NCBI GenBank assembly: GCA_017387515.1
Contig: JAFOFC010000001.1
Coordinates: forward strand, 1-37,860
DNA: 37,860 bases
From: Paludibacteraceae bacterium
GTDB lineage: Bacteria; Bacteroidota; Bacteroidia; Bacteroidales; Paludibacteraceae
Reading direction: 5' to 3'
Positions 30,757 through 37,860 of this stretch are shown here, piece by piece. Position numbers and translations under genes: made by a program. Within the stretch, counting starts at the first letter, position 1. Every line of letters starts with the position of its first letter. The notes below the pieces were generated by a model. The model was not told the origin of the DNA, made no database searches, and saw only the letters and a list, made by a program, of their open reading frames with translations.

Positions 30757-31172
30757 TGAAACTTTTAATTTTAAACGGCCCTAACCTCAACCTTTTGGGC
30801 ACACGCGAGCCCGATATTTATGGTAAAGAAGGATTTGAATCGTACCTAGAAACCCTACGTGGGCAATTTAGTACCATTCAATTGGAATATTACCAAAGCA
30901 ACGTTGAGGGCGAGATTATTAACAAACTGCACCAAGTAGGATTTACTTACGATGGTATTATTTTGAATGCTGGAGCCTATACGCATACCTCTATTGCCAT
31001 TGGCGATGCCATTAAGGCCATTACCACACCGGTAGTAGAAGTACACCTTTCTAACGTATTTGCCCGCGAAAGTTACCGCCACGAAAGTTTCCTTACACCC
31101 GTATGCAAAGGTTGCATTTCTGGTTTTGGATTACATTCCTACCACCTTGCTATACAAAGTTTTTTAATTTAA
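30756..31172 (+). CDS. aroQ: 3-dehydroquinate dehydratase, type II
   Basis: A 138-residue type II dehydroquinase, third step of the shikimate pathway, forming a dodecamer. The N-terminal LILNGPNLNLLGTREPDIYG contains the flexible-lid Arg and the catalytic Tyr (Y25). IILNAGAYTHTSIA and the catalytic His in VEVHLSN are present. The lid and C-terminal part are normal. It overlaps ilvE by one base and is followed by a strong terminator. Confidence 0.96.
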   Translation: MKLLILNGPNLNLLGTREPDIYGKEGFESYLETLRGQFSTIQLEYYQSNVEGEIINKLHQVGFTYDGIILNAGAYTHTSIAIGDAIKAITTPVVEVHLSNVFARESYRHESFLTPVCKGCISGFGLHSYHLAIQSFLI

Positions 31173-31192
31173 CCAATGGACCCATCCATAAG

Positions 31193-31243
31193 AGGCTAAC
31201 TTCTGGAAGTCTTATTAGACTTAGAGGTTAGCCTTATTTTTTT
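31193..31243 (+). terminator. Intrinsic terminator of ilvE-aroQ
   Basis: AGGCTAACTTCT pairs with AGAGGTTAGCCT (one T-G wobble) and encloses a second perfect hairpin AAGTCT-TATT-AGACTT. It is followed by TATTTTTTT. The long stem with stacked inner stem and T-run makes this the most elaborate terminator in the window. Confidence 0.9.
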
Positions 31244-31297
31244 CTAAAAAAAAATCCTCCTAATTAAACTTTGCATATATTATTCCGTCTACGCGGT

Positions 31298-33721
31298 ATG
31301 AAAAAAATATTCCTAATGCTAATATGTGCCCTATGGGGTACATTTTTGTGGGCCGATAATTTAAAGATTAGCGGCACCCTTATTGATGCCAACAACAACG
31401 AGCCCTTTGCTTACGTCAACGTGGCGCTTTATCAATCATCTAACAACCAACTTATTACAGGTGGGTTATCGGATATGGATGGCAAGTTTGAGCTATTTGC
31501 ACCCAGCGGAAAATACCAACTAACCATTACGTTTGTAGGGTATAAAACATACAATCGCCCCATCACACTGTCAGAAGATCATCCGCATGTAAGACTGGGC
31601 AAAATAAAACTAGAAGAAGATGCCCAACTTATCAAAGAAGTAGAGGTGGTTGGACAAAAATCGGCCATGCAATTAGACATTGATAAAAAAGTATTCAATG
31701 TAGCCGATAATATCTTGGCGGAAGGCGCTTCGGCAACAGATATTTTAGAGAACATTCCATCGGTAGAGGTTGATACAGAAGGAAATGTGTCGCTACGCAA
31801 CAATTCATCGGTAGAAATTTGGATAAACGGCAAACCCTCTGGATTATCAGACACCGATAAAGGACAAGTATTAGAGATGCTTCCCGCAGAAACCATCGAG
31901 AAAGTAGAACTCATTACCAACCCATCGGCTAAATACAACCCCGAAGGAAGTGTAGGTATTATCAACATTGTAATGAAAGAGTCTAGCAAAGGCGGCTATT
32001 TTGGCAGTGTTTCGGCAGGTGCCAACTACCAAGAAAGGAACGATTACCCTGGCGGTAATTTAGGCTTAAACTTTAATTACAACCAAGGAAAATGGGATTT
32101 CTTTTTAAATGCATCGGGCAGACATCACCTACGTACCAACAGTAGCTACAACAACCGCACATCGTTTGAGGCAGGAGAAGACACCACCTATTTGAACCAA
32201 ACCAGCAATAATACCAACAAGTTTTACAACGGATTTTTACGTACTGGCTTTACGTATCGTATTGACAAACAAAACGAAATTGGCATGAGTGCTTTTGGGG
32301 CATACAATCATTTTGACAGAAATAGTTTGCTGCATTATACCAACCTAAATCAAGATAAAGACACCACCAATACACGTAACCGTACCACCAATAGCCTTGG
32401 CGATATGGCATTCTACAATGCCACCATCGATTACAAACACAAATTTGTAGCCGACAAAGAAGAGATATCTGCCAATCTAAATTATTTTGGCAGATACCGT
32501 GACAATAACAGCGACTACCACAATTGGTACAACAACGCAGGTATCATTAGCCAAACATCCGAATTCCAAACACAGCACGAAATAGGACATAGCGCATCGG
32601 CACAAGTAGACTACTTTAACAAGTTTACCCCAAATTCTAAATTAGAGGTAGGTGCCAAAGCTAACTTTGACTACACCAATAGCCAAGACAGAAGTTTTGA
32701 CGCAGATCACACCGAAATTGCCGACCGCTACAGGCCTTTCTTATATACCGAGCAGATTTATGCCTTGTATGCTAGTTACGGCAATAAATTTGGCTGGTTT
32801 GGTTTTCAATTAGGGGTACGCGGCGAAGAAACCATTACTCAAGCTAACGATATTAAACGTTCGTATTTCCAAGCCTTCCCATCGGCTTACCTTTCTTTTG
32901 AATTGCCTAAACAAAACGAAATCCAGGTTAACTATACCCGCCGCATTAACCGCCCAAGAGGCAGAGTCATAGACAACTATATAGACCGCTCTGACCCCAC
33001 CAATATTAGCTATGGTAACCCATGGCTGATGCCCGAATTTAGCAACAATGTAGAGGTTAACTATTTAAAAACGTGGAACGAGCACACCCTATCGGCTGGA
33101 TTATACTATTCTTACACAGAGAATGTTATTCAACGTGTAAGCAAACTTAACAGTAATGGGGTAATGGAAAATACCTTTGAGAATATTAACTATTCACACA
33201 ATGCAGGTATAGAACTAATTGCTAAAAATAGATTGTTTAAGAATTACCTAGATTTAACCACCAACATCACCGGTTATTACTACTGTTTGGGCGAAAACGA
33301 GAAATACCATATTGCCCGTACAGAAACGTTCTCTTGGAACGCTAGAATCAACGCCAACGTAAAAATACTTAGCAACCTCTCGGCCCAAGTAACCGCCTAC
33401 TACAATGCCCCCCGATTGGTAGCACAGGGTACGGTAGACCATCGATATGGGCTAAATGCCGGCATCAAGGCTTCGTTCTTAAACAAAGCGTTAAGCATTA
33501 ACTTTACCGTAAACGATATTCTTAACTCTAGATCCAATAGTTTGCGTACCAATTACAGCGATAATTTTTACCAAGAAAGTGCCAATACCTCAATAGGCAG
33601 AAGTTATCGTTTATCGCTTTCGTACAACTTTGGCAACATGCGACCCAAGAAAAATAAAAACCAAATGAACAATAACAATGTTTCTACTGGTTTTGAAGAC
33701 GAAATGAATACCGATTTTTAA
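31298..33721 (+). CDS. TonB-dependent-receptor-like outer-membrane beta-barrel protein
   Basis: An 807-residue outer-membrane protein. A signal peptide (MKKIFLMLICALWGTFLWA) precedes a CarboxypepD_reg-like Ig domain (about 22-105, from KISGTLIDANNNEP). A plug-like domain follows (about 110-215, with DILENIPSVEVDTEG and VELITNPSAKYNPEG). The rest is a long Asn/Tyr-rich barrel of the OMP_b-brl_3 type. The C-terminal part (LSLSYNFG, then a short Asn-rich tail) is typical. I choose ATG 31298 over an in-frame TTG at 31271, which would lack a signal peptide at its start. No susD partner is adjacent and no clear TonB box was seen. The substrate is unknown. Confidence 0.85.
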   Translation: MKKIFLMLICALWGTFLWADNLKISGTLIDANNNEPFAYVNVALYQSSNNQLITGGLSDMDGKFELFAPSGKYQLTITFVGYKTYNRPITLSEDHPHVRLGKIKLEEDAQLIKEVEVVGQKSAMQLDIDKKVFNVADNILAEGASATDILENIPSVEVDTEGNVSLRNNSSVEIWINGKPSGLSDTDKGQVLEMLPAETIEKVELITNPSAKYNPEGSVGIINIVMKESSKGGYFGSVSAGANYQERNDYPGGNLGLNFNYNQGKWDFFLNASGRHHLRTNSSYNNRTSFEAGEDTTYLNQTSNNTNKFYNGFLRTGFTYRIDKQNEIGMSAFGAYNHFDRNSLLHYTNLNQDKDTTNTRNRTTNSLGDMAFYNATIDYKHKFVADKEEISANLNYFGRYRDNNSDYHNWYNNAGIISQTSEFQTQHEIGHSASAQVDYFNKFTPNSKLEVGAKANFDYTNSQDRSFDADHTEIADRYRPFLYTEQIYALYASYGNKFGWFGFQLGVRGEETITQANDIKRSYFQAFPSAYLSFELPKQNEIQVNYTRRINRPRGRVIDNYIDRSDPTNISYGNPWLMPEFSNNVEVNYLKTWNEHTLSAGLYYSYTENVIQRVSKLNSNGVMENTFENINYSHNAGIELIAKNRLFKNYLDLTTNITGYYYCLGENEKYHIARTETFSWNARINANVKILSNLSAQVTAYYNAPRLVAQGTVDHRYGLNAGIKASFLNKALSINFTVNDILNSRSNSLRTNYSDNFYQESANTSIGRSYRLSLSYNFGNMRPKKNKNQMNNNNVSTGFEDEMNTDF

Positions 33722-33740
33722 TAAAGTTTACCGTTTTAAA

Positions 33741-33766
33741 AGCAGGGGTTTCCCTGCTTTTTTTTT
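33741..33766 (+). terminator. Intrinsic terminator after the outer-membrane barrel gene
   Basis: AGCAGGG-GTTT-CCCTGCT followed by nine T. It ends exactly where the -7 element of the next gene begins. Confidence 0.9.
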
Positions 33767-33773
33767 AACTTTG
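33766..33773 (+). promoter_or_regulatory. Bacteroidota -7 element for 33796 gene
   Basis: TAACTTTG followed by C matches TAnnTTTGC, 22 bases before ATG 33796. The upstream -33 position would fall inside the preceding terminator hairpin, and no TTG is seen at the usual distance. Confidence 0.5.
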
Positions 33774-33795
33774 CCACAAAATAAAACCTGATGAT

Positions 33796-34629
33796 ATGAA
33801 AAAGATGATTAGCTTGTGTGCTGTTTTACTATGCATGGGCATTGCTATGGCACAAACCAACTTTTACCAAAACAGTTCTTACATTTCTGATAGCGGTGCT
33901 AAGCCCGAGGTTAAAACCGTTTTAAACTACGACAAAAACCTAATTATGGGATACACCATTACCTTTAATTACGATGCTAAAGACATTGAAACGGCTGTAA
34001 TTGAACGCCTTAAAAAAGAAGGTGTAGAAGGAAACAAAAAGAAAAACTTCTATGCTTTCAAAGGCATAAAATACAACTACATTTGGAATAAAATGTTTGA
34101 TATGTACATCCAGTTTGTTGGTTCCAAAAATGCAGGTACTATTAACGTGATATTATCGCAAGGATACGATAATTTTATTATCCCAACAGAAGATAGCATC
34201 ACTACAACCAATATGTTTGCATGGTTAACCTCGTTAGACTTGGACGTACAAAATTATCAATACAACCTTGCCATGCAAGCTCATCAAGAAGAGCATAAGG
34301 ACATAAAAAAAGAATTAAGCAAGCTTGAAAAACAACAAGCTAAGGTTGAAAAGAAGATTAAGAAAAATGCAGATGCACAAGCTAAGTTTGATGCCAGCAA
34401 AACCATTGTATCTGAGAATGATTTAAATGTTGATGCCAAAGTATTAGAGAAAGAGCAAAAACAAGCACAAAAATTATTGGACGAGAAGGCACTACTAGAG
34501 GCAGAATTAAAGAAAATTACCGACAAGATAGACTTGGTTCGCTCTGACCTTAGCAAAAAGAATACTGCCATATCAGACCTTGAAAAAGAGAAACCACTTT
34601 CTAATTCTATCACCACAAGAAAAAAATAA
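33796..34629 (+). CDS. Secreted coiled-coil protein of unknown function
   Basis: I do not recognise this 277-residue protein. It begins with a signal peptide (MKKMISLCAVLLCMGIAMA, cleavage before Q20), so it is probably periplasmic or secreted. Residues about 21-155 form a small mixed globular domain with aromatic residues (FYAFKGIKYNYIW). Residues about 160-262 are Lys/Glu/Ala/Gln-rich heptad-like sequence with no Pro, a likely long coiled coil. The C-terminal end is short and basic. It has its own -7 element and ends 2 bases before the kinase-RapZ gene. It may thus be co-transcribed with that gene, or merely be adjacent. A cell-envelope structural or scaffold role is only a guess. Confidence 0.8.
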   Translation: MKKMISLCAVLLCMGIAMAQTNFYQNSSYISDSGAKPEVKTVLNYDKNLIMGYTITFNYDAKDIETAVIERLKKEGVEGNKKKNFYAFKGIKYNYIWNKMFDMYIQFVGSKNAGTINVILSQGYDNFIIPTEDSITTTNMFAWLTSLDLDVQNYQYNLAMQAHQEEHKDIKKELSKLEKQQAKVEKKIKKNADAQAKFDASKTIVSENDLNVDAKVLEKEQKQAQKLLDEKALLEAELKKITDKIDLVRSDLSKKNTAISDLEKEKPLSNSITTRKK

Positions 34630-34631
34630 GC

Positions 34632-36062
34632 ATGGAGACTTTGTTTAGCCTCTTTGAAAAATATACCGGAGCCCGTCCTAGCCAGCATAGGTTATTGGCG
34701 GGCTCTGGTTCTAATAGGGTTTATTATCGTTTATGGAACAATGAAAAATCCTACATAGCTGTACACGGAACAGACATCAAAGAGAACAATGCATTTTTGG
34801 TTTTATCGGAGCAGATGGCGTCTTGCGGCATTAACGTTCCACAAGTGCTAGCTGTTTCTTCTAATAAAGCCGATTACATACTAAGCGATTTGGGCGATGA
34901 ATCGTTGTTTTTTGAGCACATTGCTAAAGGTTTTGATGATACAACGGTTGCATTACTGCACAAAACCATTGCACAATTACCCCGTATTCAATTTGAGGTT
35001 GCCAAGCATTTAGACTTTGCTGTTTGCTACCCACAAGCCTCCTTTGATAAACGTACCGTTTATTGGGATTTAAACTACTTTAAATATGAGTTTTTAAAGC
35101 CATCGGGCATTGAATTTAACGAAGCCTACTTAGAAGATGATTTTGATGCGCTATGCGCTGATTTGCTAGCAGTAGATACCCCATCTTTTATGTACCGCGA
35201 CTTTCAAAGCCGCAATGTAATGGTGGTAAACAACGTACCTTATTTTATTGATTACCAAGGAGGAAGAAAAGGACCTTTTTATTACGATTTAGTATCGTTT
35301 GTATATCAAGCAAAGGCCAACTTCCCTGCAGCGGTTCGCACATCGCTAATTAACACTTATAAAGAGGCATTACAGCCTTATTACAAGGTGGACGATGCTA
35401 CATTTAATAGGCAATTATCTATTTTTGCACTATTTAGAACTTTGCAAGTGCTAGGGGCATATGGTTTTAGGGGACTTATTGAGCAAAAATCACACTTTAT
35501 AGCTAGCATTCCGTTTGCCATCAAACAATTGCAGTCATTGCTAAACGAAAACGATTATAGTGCCTATCCATACCTAGTAAGTGTGCTAACTGCTTTGGTA
35601 GATAAATACGCTAACACCACCGTAGAGACCAACATTGCCCCCACTAAATTATGCGTTGACGTGTATAGTTTTTCTTACAAAAAAGGCATTCCTACCGACT
35701 ATTCGGGCAACGGAGGCGGTTTTGTGTTTGACTGCAGGGCTATTCACAATCCAGGCAGATACGAACCATATAAAAAGTTAACAGGTCTAGATAAAGAAGT
35801 AATTGACTTTTTAGAAGAAGACGGCGAGATAGTAACCTTTATGCAACACATCTACGCCTTGGCCGATCCCGCTGTAGAGCGTTATGTAAAGCGTGGTTTT
35901 ACGCACCTACAATTTAGTTTTGGTTGCACGGGCGGGCAACATCGCTCTGTATATGGTGCCCAACATCTAGCCGAACACATCGCCCAAAAATTTGGGGTAC
36001 AAGTGCGTTTACAACACCGAGAAAGAAACATTACCCAATATTTTAATTGTTCTAAGAAATGA
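34632..36062 (+). CDS. AmgK-like phosphotransferase fused to RapZ C-terminal domain
   Basis: A 476-residue two-domain protein. Residues about 1-325 are an aminoglycoside-phosphotransferase-type kinase like AmgK, the MurNAc/GlcNAc anomeric kinase: a Gly-rich loop AGSGSNRVYYR, YILSDLGDESLF, the catalytic loop YRDFQSRN (D190, N195) and Mg-binding D207 in DYQGG. The loop has Tyr where canonical enzymes have His. Residues about 338-476 match the C-terminal domain of RapZ: SYKKGIP, FVFDCRAIHNPG, TGLDKEVIDFL and the hallmark GCTGGQHRSV at 431-440. In E. coli that domain binds glucosamine-6-phosphate and the RNA adaptor machinery. The C-terminal part here lacks the P-loop NTPase half of RapZ. The stop overlaps the next gene as ATGA. 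Confidence 0.87.
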   Translation: METLFSLFEKYTGARPSQHRLLAGSGSNRVYYRLWNNEKSYIAVHGTDIKENNAFLVLSEQMASCGINVPQVLAVSSNKADYILSDLGDESLFFEHIAKGFDDTTVALLHKTIAQLPRIQFEVAKHLDFAVCYPQASFDKRTVYWDLNYFKYEFLKPSGIEFNEAYLEDDFDALCADLLAVDTPSFMYRDFQSRNVMVVNNVPYFIDYQGGRKGPFYYDLVSFVYQAKANFPAAVRTSLINTYKEALQPYYKVDDATFNRQLSIFALFRTLQVLGAYGFRGLIEQKSHFIASIPFAIKQLQSLLNENDYSAYPYLVSVLTALVDKYANTTVETNIAPTKLCVDVYSFSYKKGIPTDYSGNGGGFVFDCRAIHNPGRYEPYKKLTGLDKEVIDFLEEDGEIVTFMQHIYALADPAVERYVKRGFTHLQFSFGCTGGQHRSVYGAQHLAEHIAQKFGVQVRLQHRERNITQYFNCSKK

Positions 36063-36808
36063 AAGCCTTTGTTTTTGCTGCCGGATTAGGCACGCGTTTA
36101 AAACCATTAACCGACACCATGCCCAAAGCCTTGGTTCCTATCCAAGAGAAACCGCTATTGGGGCATGTTATGGAAAAATTACAACGCTATGGCATCAACG
36201 ATTTTGTGGTAAACATTCATCATTTTGGCGAACAAATAATTGATTACCTTAAACTAAATTGGAGCGATGCACAGGTAACCATATCTGACGAACGCGCTGC
36301 ACTATTAGAAACAGGGGGCGCAGTAAAGAAAGCCATTCCATTATTGGGTACTGAATCCTTTTTAATACACAATGTGGATATTTTATCAAATGCCAACATA
36401 GCCCAACTAACAACAGAGCATACGCACAAAAAAGCGGCTGCAACCCTATTGGTTAGCAACCGCAAAAGCAGTAGGTATTTGTTGTTCGATAAGGACATGC
36501 GCCTTAAAGCATGGACCAACACGCAAACTGGCGAGGTTAATTCGCCCTATCAAAACATTGACATTAGCACACTAAAGCCATATGCATTTGGTGGAATTCA
36601 TTGCTTTTCGCCCGTGCTGTTTGACGAAATGAGCACCTATCCCGACAAATTCTCTATTATTGATTTTTATCTTGACCAATGCCTTAAATACCCTATTTAT
36701 GGATGGGAACAAGTAGATTTACGACTATTGGATGTGGGTAAAATAAATTCGCTTGAATTAGCCAATATGTACGTCGCGCAATCCCAAGAAATACAAGATT
36801 CCATCTAA
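36059..36808 (+). CDS. MurU-like sugar-1-phosphate nucleotidyltransferase
   Basis: A 249-residue GT-A-fold nucleotidyltransferase. The N-terminal nucleotide-binding motif is FAAGLGTRLKPLTD with PKALVPI (residues 6-28). The metal-binding Asp is in FLIHNVDILS. YAFGGIHCFSPVLFDE matches the later family motif. It resembles MurU, which makes UDP-MurNAc from MurNAc-1-phosphate. Other NDP-sugar pyrophosphorylases of this shape exist, so the sugar and nucleotide are inferred. It overlaps the kinase-RapZ gene by 4 bases, the AmgK-MurU arrangement, which supports a two-step pathway. Its last 51 bases overlap serB on the opposite strand. Confidence 0.87.
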   Translation: MKAFVFAAGLGTRLKPLTDTMPKALVPIQEKPLLGHVMEKLQRYGINDFVVNIHHFGEQIIDYLKLNWSDAQVTISDERAALLETGGAVKKAIPLLGTESFLIHNVDILSNANIAQLTTEHTHKKAAATLLVSNRKSSRYLLFDKDMRLKAWTNTQTGEVNSPYQNIDISTLKPYAFGGIHCFSPVLFDEMSTYPDKFSIIDFYLDQCLKYPIYGWEQVDLRLLDVGKINSLELANMYVAQSQEIQDSI

Positions 36809-37860
36809 ACCAATAGAAGATATAGATTGACGTGCCCCCTCACGAACTTTTGGTTTGGCATGAAAGGCTATGCCCAATCCTGCCAAATGGAGCATCGGCA
36901 AATCGTTGGCTCCATCGCCAACAGCCACCACTTGCTCTAAATCTATCTTCTCAACTTGAGCAATAAGGCGTAGCAATTCTGCTTTACGCTTACCATCTAC
37001 CACATCACCTACATAACGACCTGTTAGCTTGCCGTTTTCTATTTCTAGTTCATTGGCATATACATAATCTACATCAAAGCGTTTCTGCAAATATTTACCA
37101 AAATAGGTAAAACCACCCGACAAAATAGCAATCTTAAATCCACACTTTTTAAGAACTGGCATTAACCTATCGGCACCTTCCATAATAGGAAGATTTTCTG
37201 CAATCTCTTGCATTACCGATTCGTCCAACCCTTTTAATAGGGCAACTCGACGGGTAAAACTCTCGTTAAAATCAATCTCGCCGCGCATGGCCGATTCGGT
37301 AATAGCACGTACCTCTGGGCCCACACCTGCTCTATCGGCCAATTCGTCTATTACTTCTGTTTTAATCAAGGTAGAGTCCATATCAAAACAAATAAGGCGA
37401 CGAAAACGACGATACATATCGTCTTTTTGAAATGACAAATCTACCCCCTCTTGTGCAGAAATACGTAGTAATTGTGTTTGTAGTAATTCTTTATCTAACA
37501 AATCGCCACGCAAAGACAATTCGATACACGAACGCAAATTCTCAGGGTTTTCTATATACAAAGGGGTTCTACCTGTTAAACGGCGTATGGAATCTATATT
37601 TAAGTTTTGTTGTAGAACCGCGTCAGAGACTAACGAAAGTTGGCGAGCCGTAACCGTATGTCCCAACAAAGAAAGTACATACCTTCCCTTTCCTTGCCTT
37701 TCTACCCAATTGCAATAACGTTCTTCTGAAATATGCGTAAACCATACTTGCAAATTTAGTTCTGAACATTTAAACAAGATGACTTTTAAAATTTGACCCG
37801 ATACTACGCCACTACCTACTTGAAAAAAAATACCTAACGAAAGGGAATGATGTATATCGG
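36758..37860 (-). CDS. serB: Phosphoserine phosphatase, 5'-truncated by window edge
   Basis: SerB hydrolyses phosphoserine to serine. The HAD phosphatase domain has the nucleophile motif FDMDSTLI, then ILSGGFTYFG, and the C-terminal VVAVGDGANDLP. The N-terminal part is an ACT-type regulatory domain. Reading the same frame past a possible TTG at 37777 stays open to the edge and yields DIHHSLSLGIFFQV, a conserved ACT segment. So the true start lies beyond 37860 and the N-terminus is cut by roughly 25-30 residues. The 3' end overlaps the convergent nucleotidyltransferase gene by 51 bases. Confidence 0.95.
   Translation of the reverse strand, partial: DIHHSLSLGIFFQVGSGVVSGQILKVILFKCSELNLQVWFTHISEERYCNWVERQGKGRYVLSLLGHTVTARQLSLVSDAVLQQNLNIDSIRRLTGRTPLYIENPENLRSCIELSLRGDLLDKELLQTQLLRISAQEGVDLSFQKDDMYRRFRRLICFDMDSTLIKTEVIDELADRAGVGPEVRAITESAMRGEIDFNESFTRRVALLKGLDESVMQEIAENLPIMEGADRLMPVLKKCGFKIAILSGGFTYFGKYLQKRFDVDYVYANELEIENGKLTGRYVGDVVDGKRKAELLRLIAQVEKIDLEQVVAVGDGANDLPMLHLAGLGIAFHAKPKVREGARQSISSIGLDGILYFLGLRDVHIG

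Noticed and set aside
31260-31300. TAAACTTTG upstream of the outer-membrane barrel gene as a -7 promoter element
   Set aside because: The spacing between TA and TTTG is three bases rather than two and no -33 partner is seen; not strong enough to annotate.
37775-37777. TTG at 37777 as the serB start
   Set aside because: The frame stays open to the window edge and the upstream translation matches the conserved SerB ACT domain, so the gene is simply cut by the edge.
1-37860. CRISPR arrays, insertion sequences, prophage or defence genes
   Set aside because: No regularly spaced repeats, transposase or phage motifs were seen; the gene content is almost entirely core housekeeping.

Overview
The window reads as a chromosomal segment of a Bacteroidota bacterium, most likely order Bacteroidales, with A+T-rich DNA. 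The evidence is the gene content: GldH, a SusB-like GH97 enzyme, a CarboxypepD_reg-type outer-membrane barrel, an archaeal-type Psd, and a RicT-GldH-HolB cluster. Few Shine-Dalgarno sequences are visible, and several genes are preceded by the Bacteroidota -7 element TAnnTTTG. A genus cannot be named from the sequence alone. No gene-free stretch exceeds about 200 bases. I saw no CRISPR array, insertion sequence, integrase, phage gene or rRNA.

Region 1 (1-12.5 kb) is the classical tuf-trpT-secE-nusG-rplKAJL-rpoBC cluster on the plus strand. It starts inside tuf and ends at a strong terminator after rpoC. Two anomalies sit here. Glutamate codon use in tuf switches abruptly from GAG to GAA between about 538 and 586. 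rpoC carries an apparent 2-nt deletion at about 9444, in one of the most conserved stretches of the protein.

Region 2 (12.5-17.6 kb) holds a lone secreted GH97 alpha-glucosidase, a convergent MltF-like lytic transglycosylase lipoprotein, ssb, and convergent nagB.

Region 3 (17.7-27.7 kb) is a compact plus-strand housekeeping run: holB-ricT-gldH-trmB-mrp-rsfS-ftsH-cdsA-psd. Most genes overlap at stop/start, and a YifB/ComM ATPase follows. It links DNA replication, a Fe-S PSP1 protein, a surface lipoprotein, tRNA modification, Fe-S carriage, ribosome silencing, membrane proteolysis and phospholipid synthesis.

Region 4 (27.7-31.2 kb) has punA-lpxK on the minus strand, divergent from ilvE-aroQ. 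The genes overlap and a strong terminator closes aroQ.

Region 5 (31.3-37.9 kb) has an orphan outer-membrane barrel and an unrecognised secreted coiled-coil protein. Next comes a two-gene unit: an AmgK-like sugar/aminoglycoside-type kinase fused to a RapZ C-terminal domain, then a MurU-like nucleotidyltransferase. serB converges on them and runs off the right edge.

The most interesting system is the kinase-RapZ-C fusion with its nucleotidyltransferase. By analogy with AmgK/MurU it may convert a recycled amino sugar to a sugar-1-phosphate and then a nucleotide sugar, with a built-in amino-sugar-phosphate sensing domain. The same window also encodes a lytic transglycosylase (makes recyclable muropeptides) and NagB (consumes glucosamine-6-phosphate), though not in the same operon.
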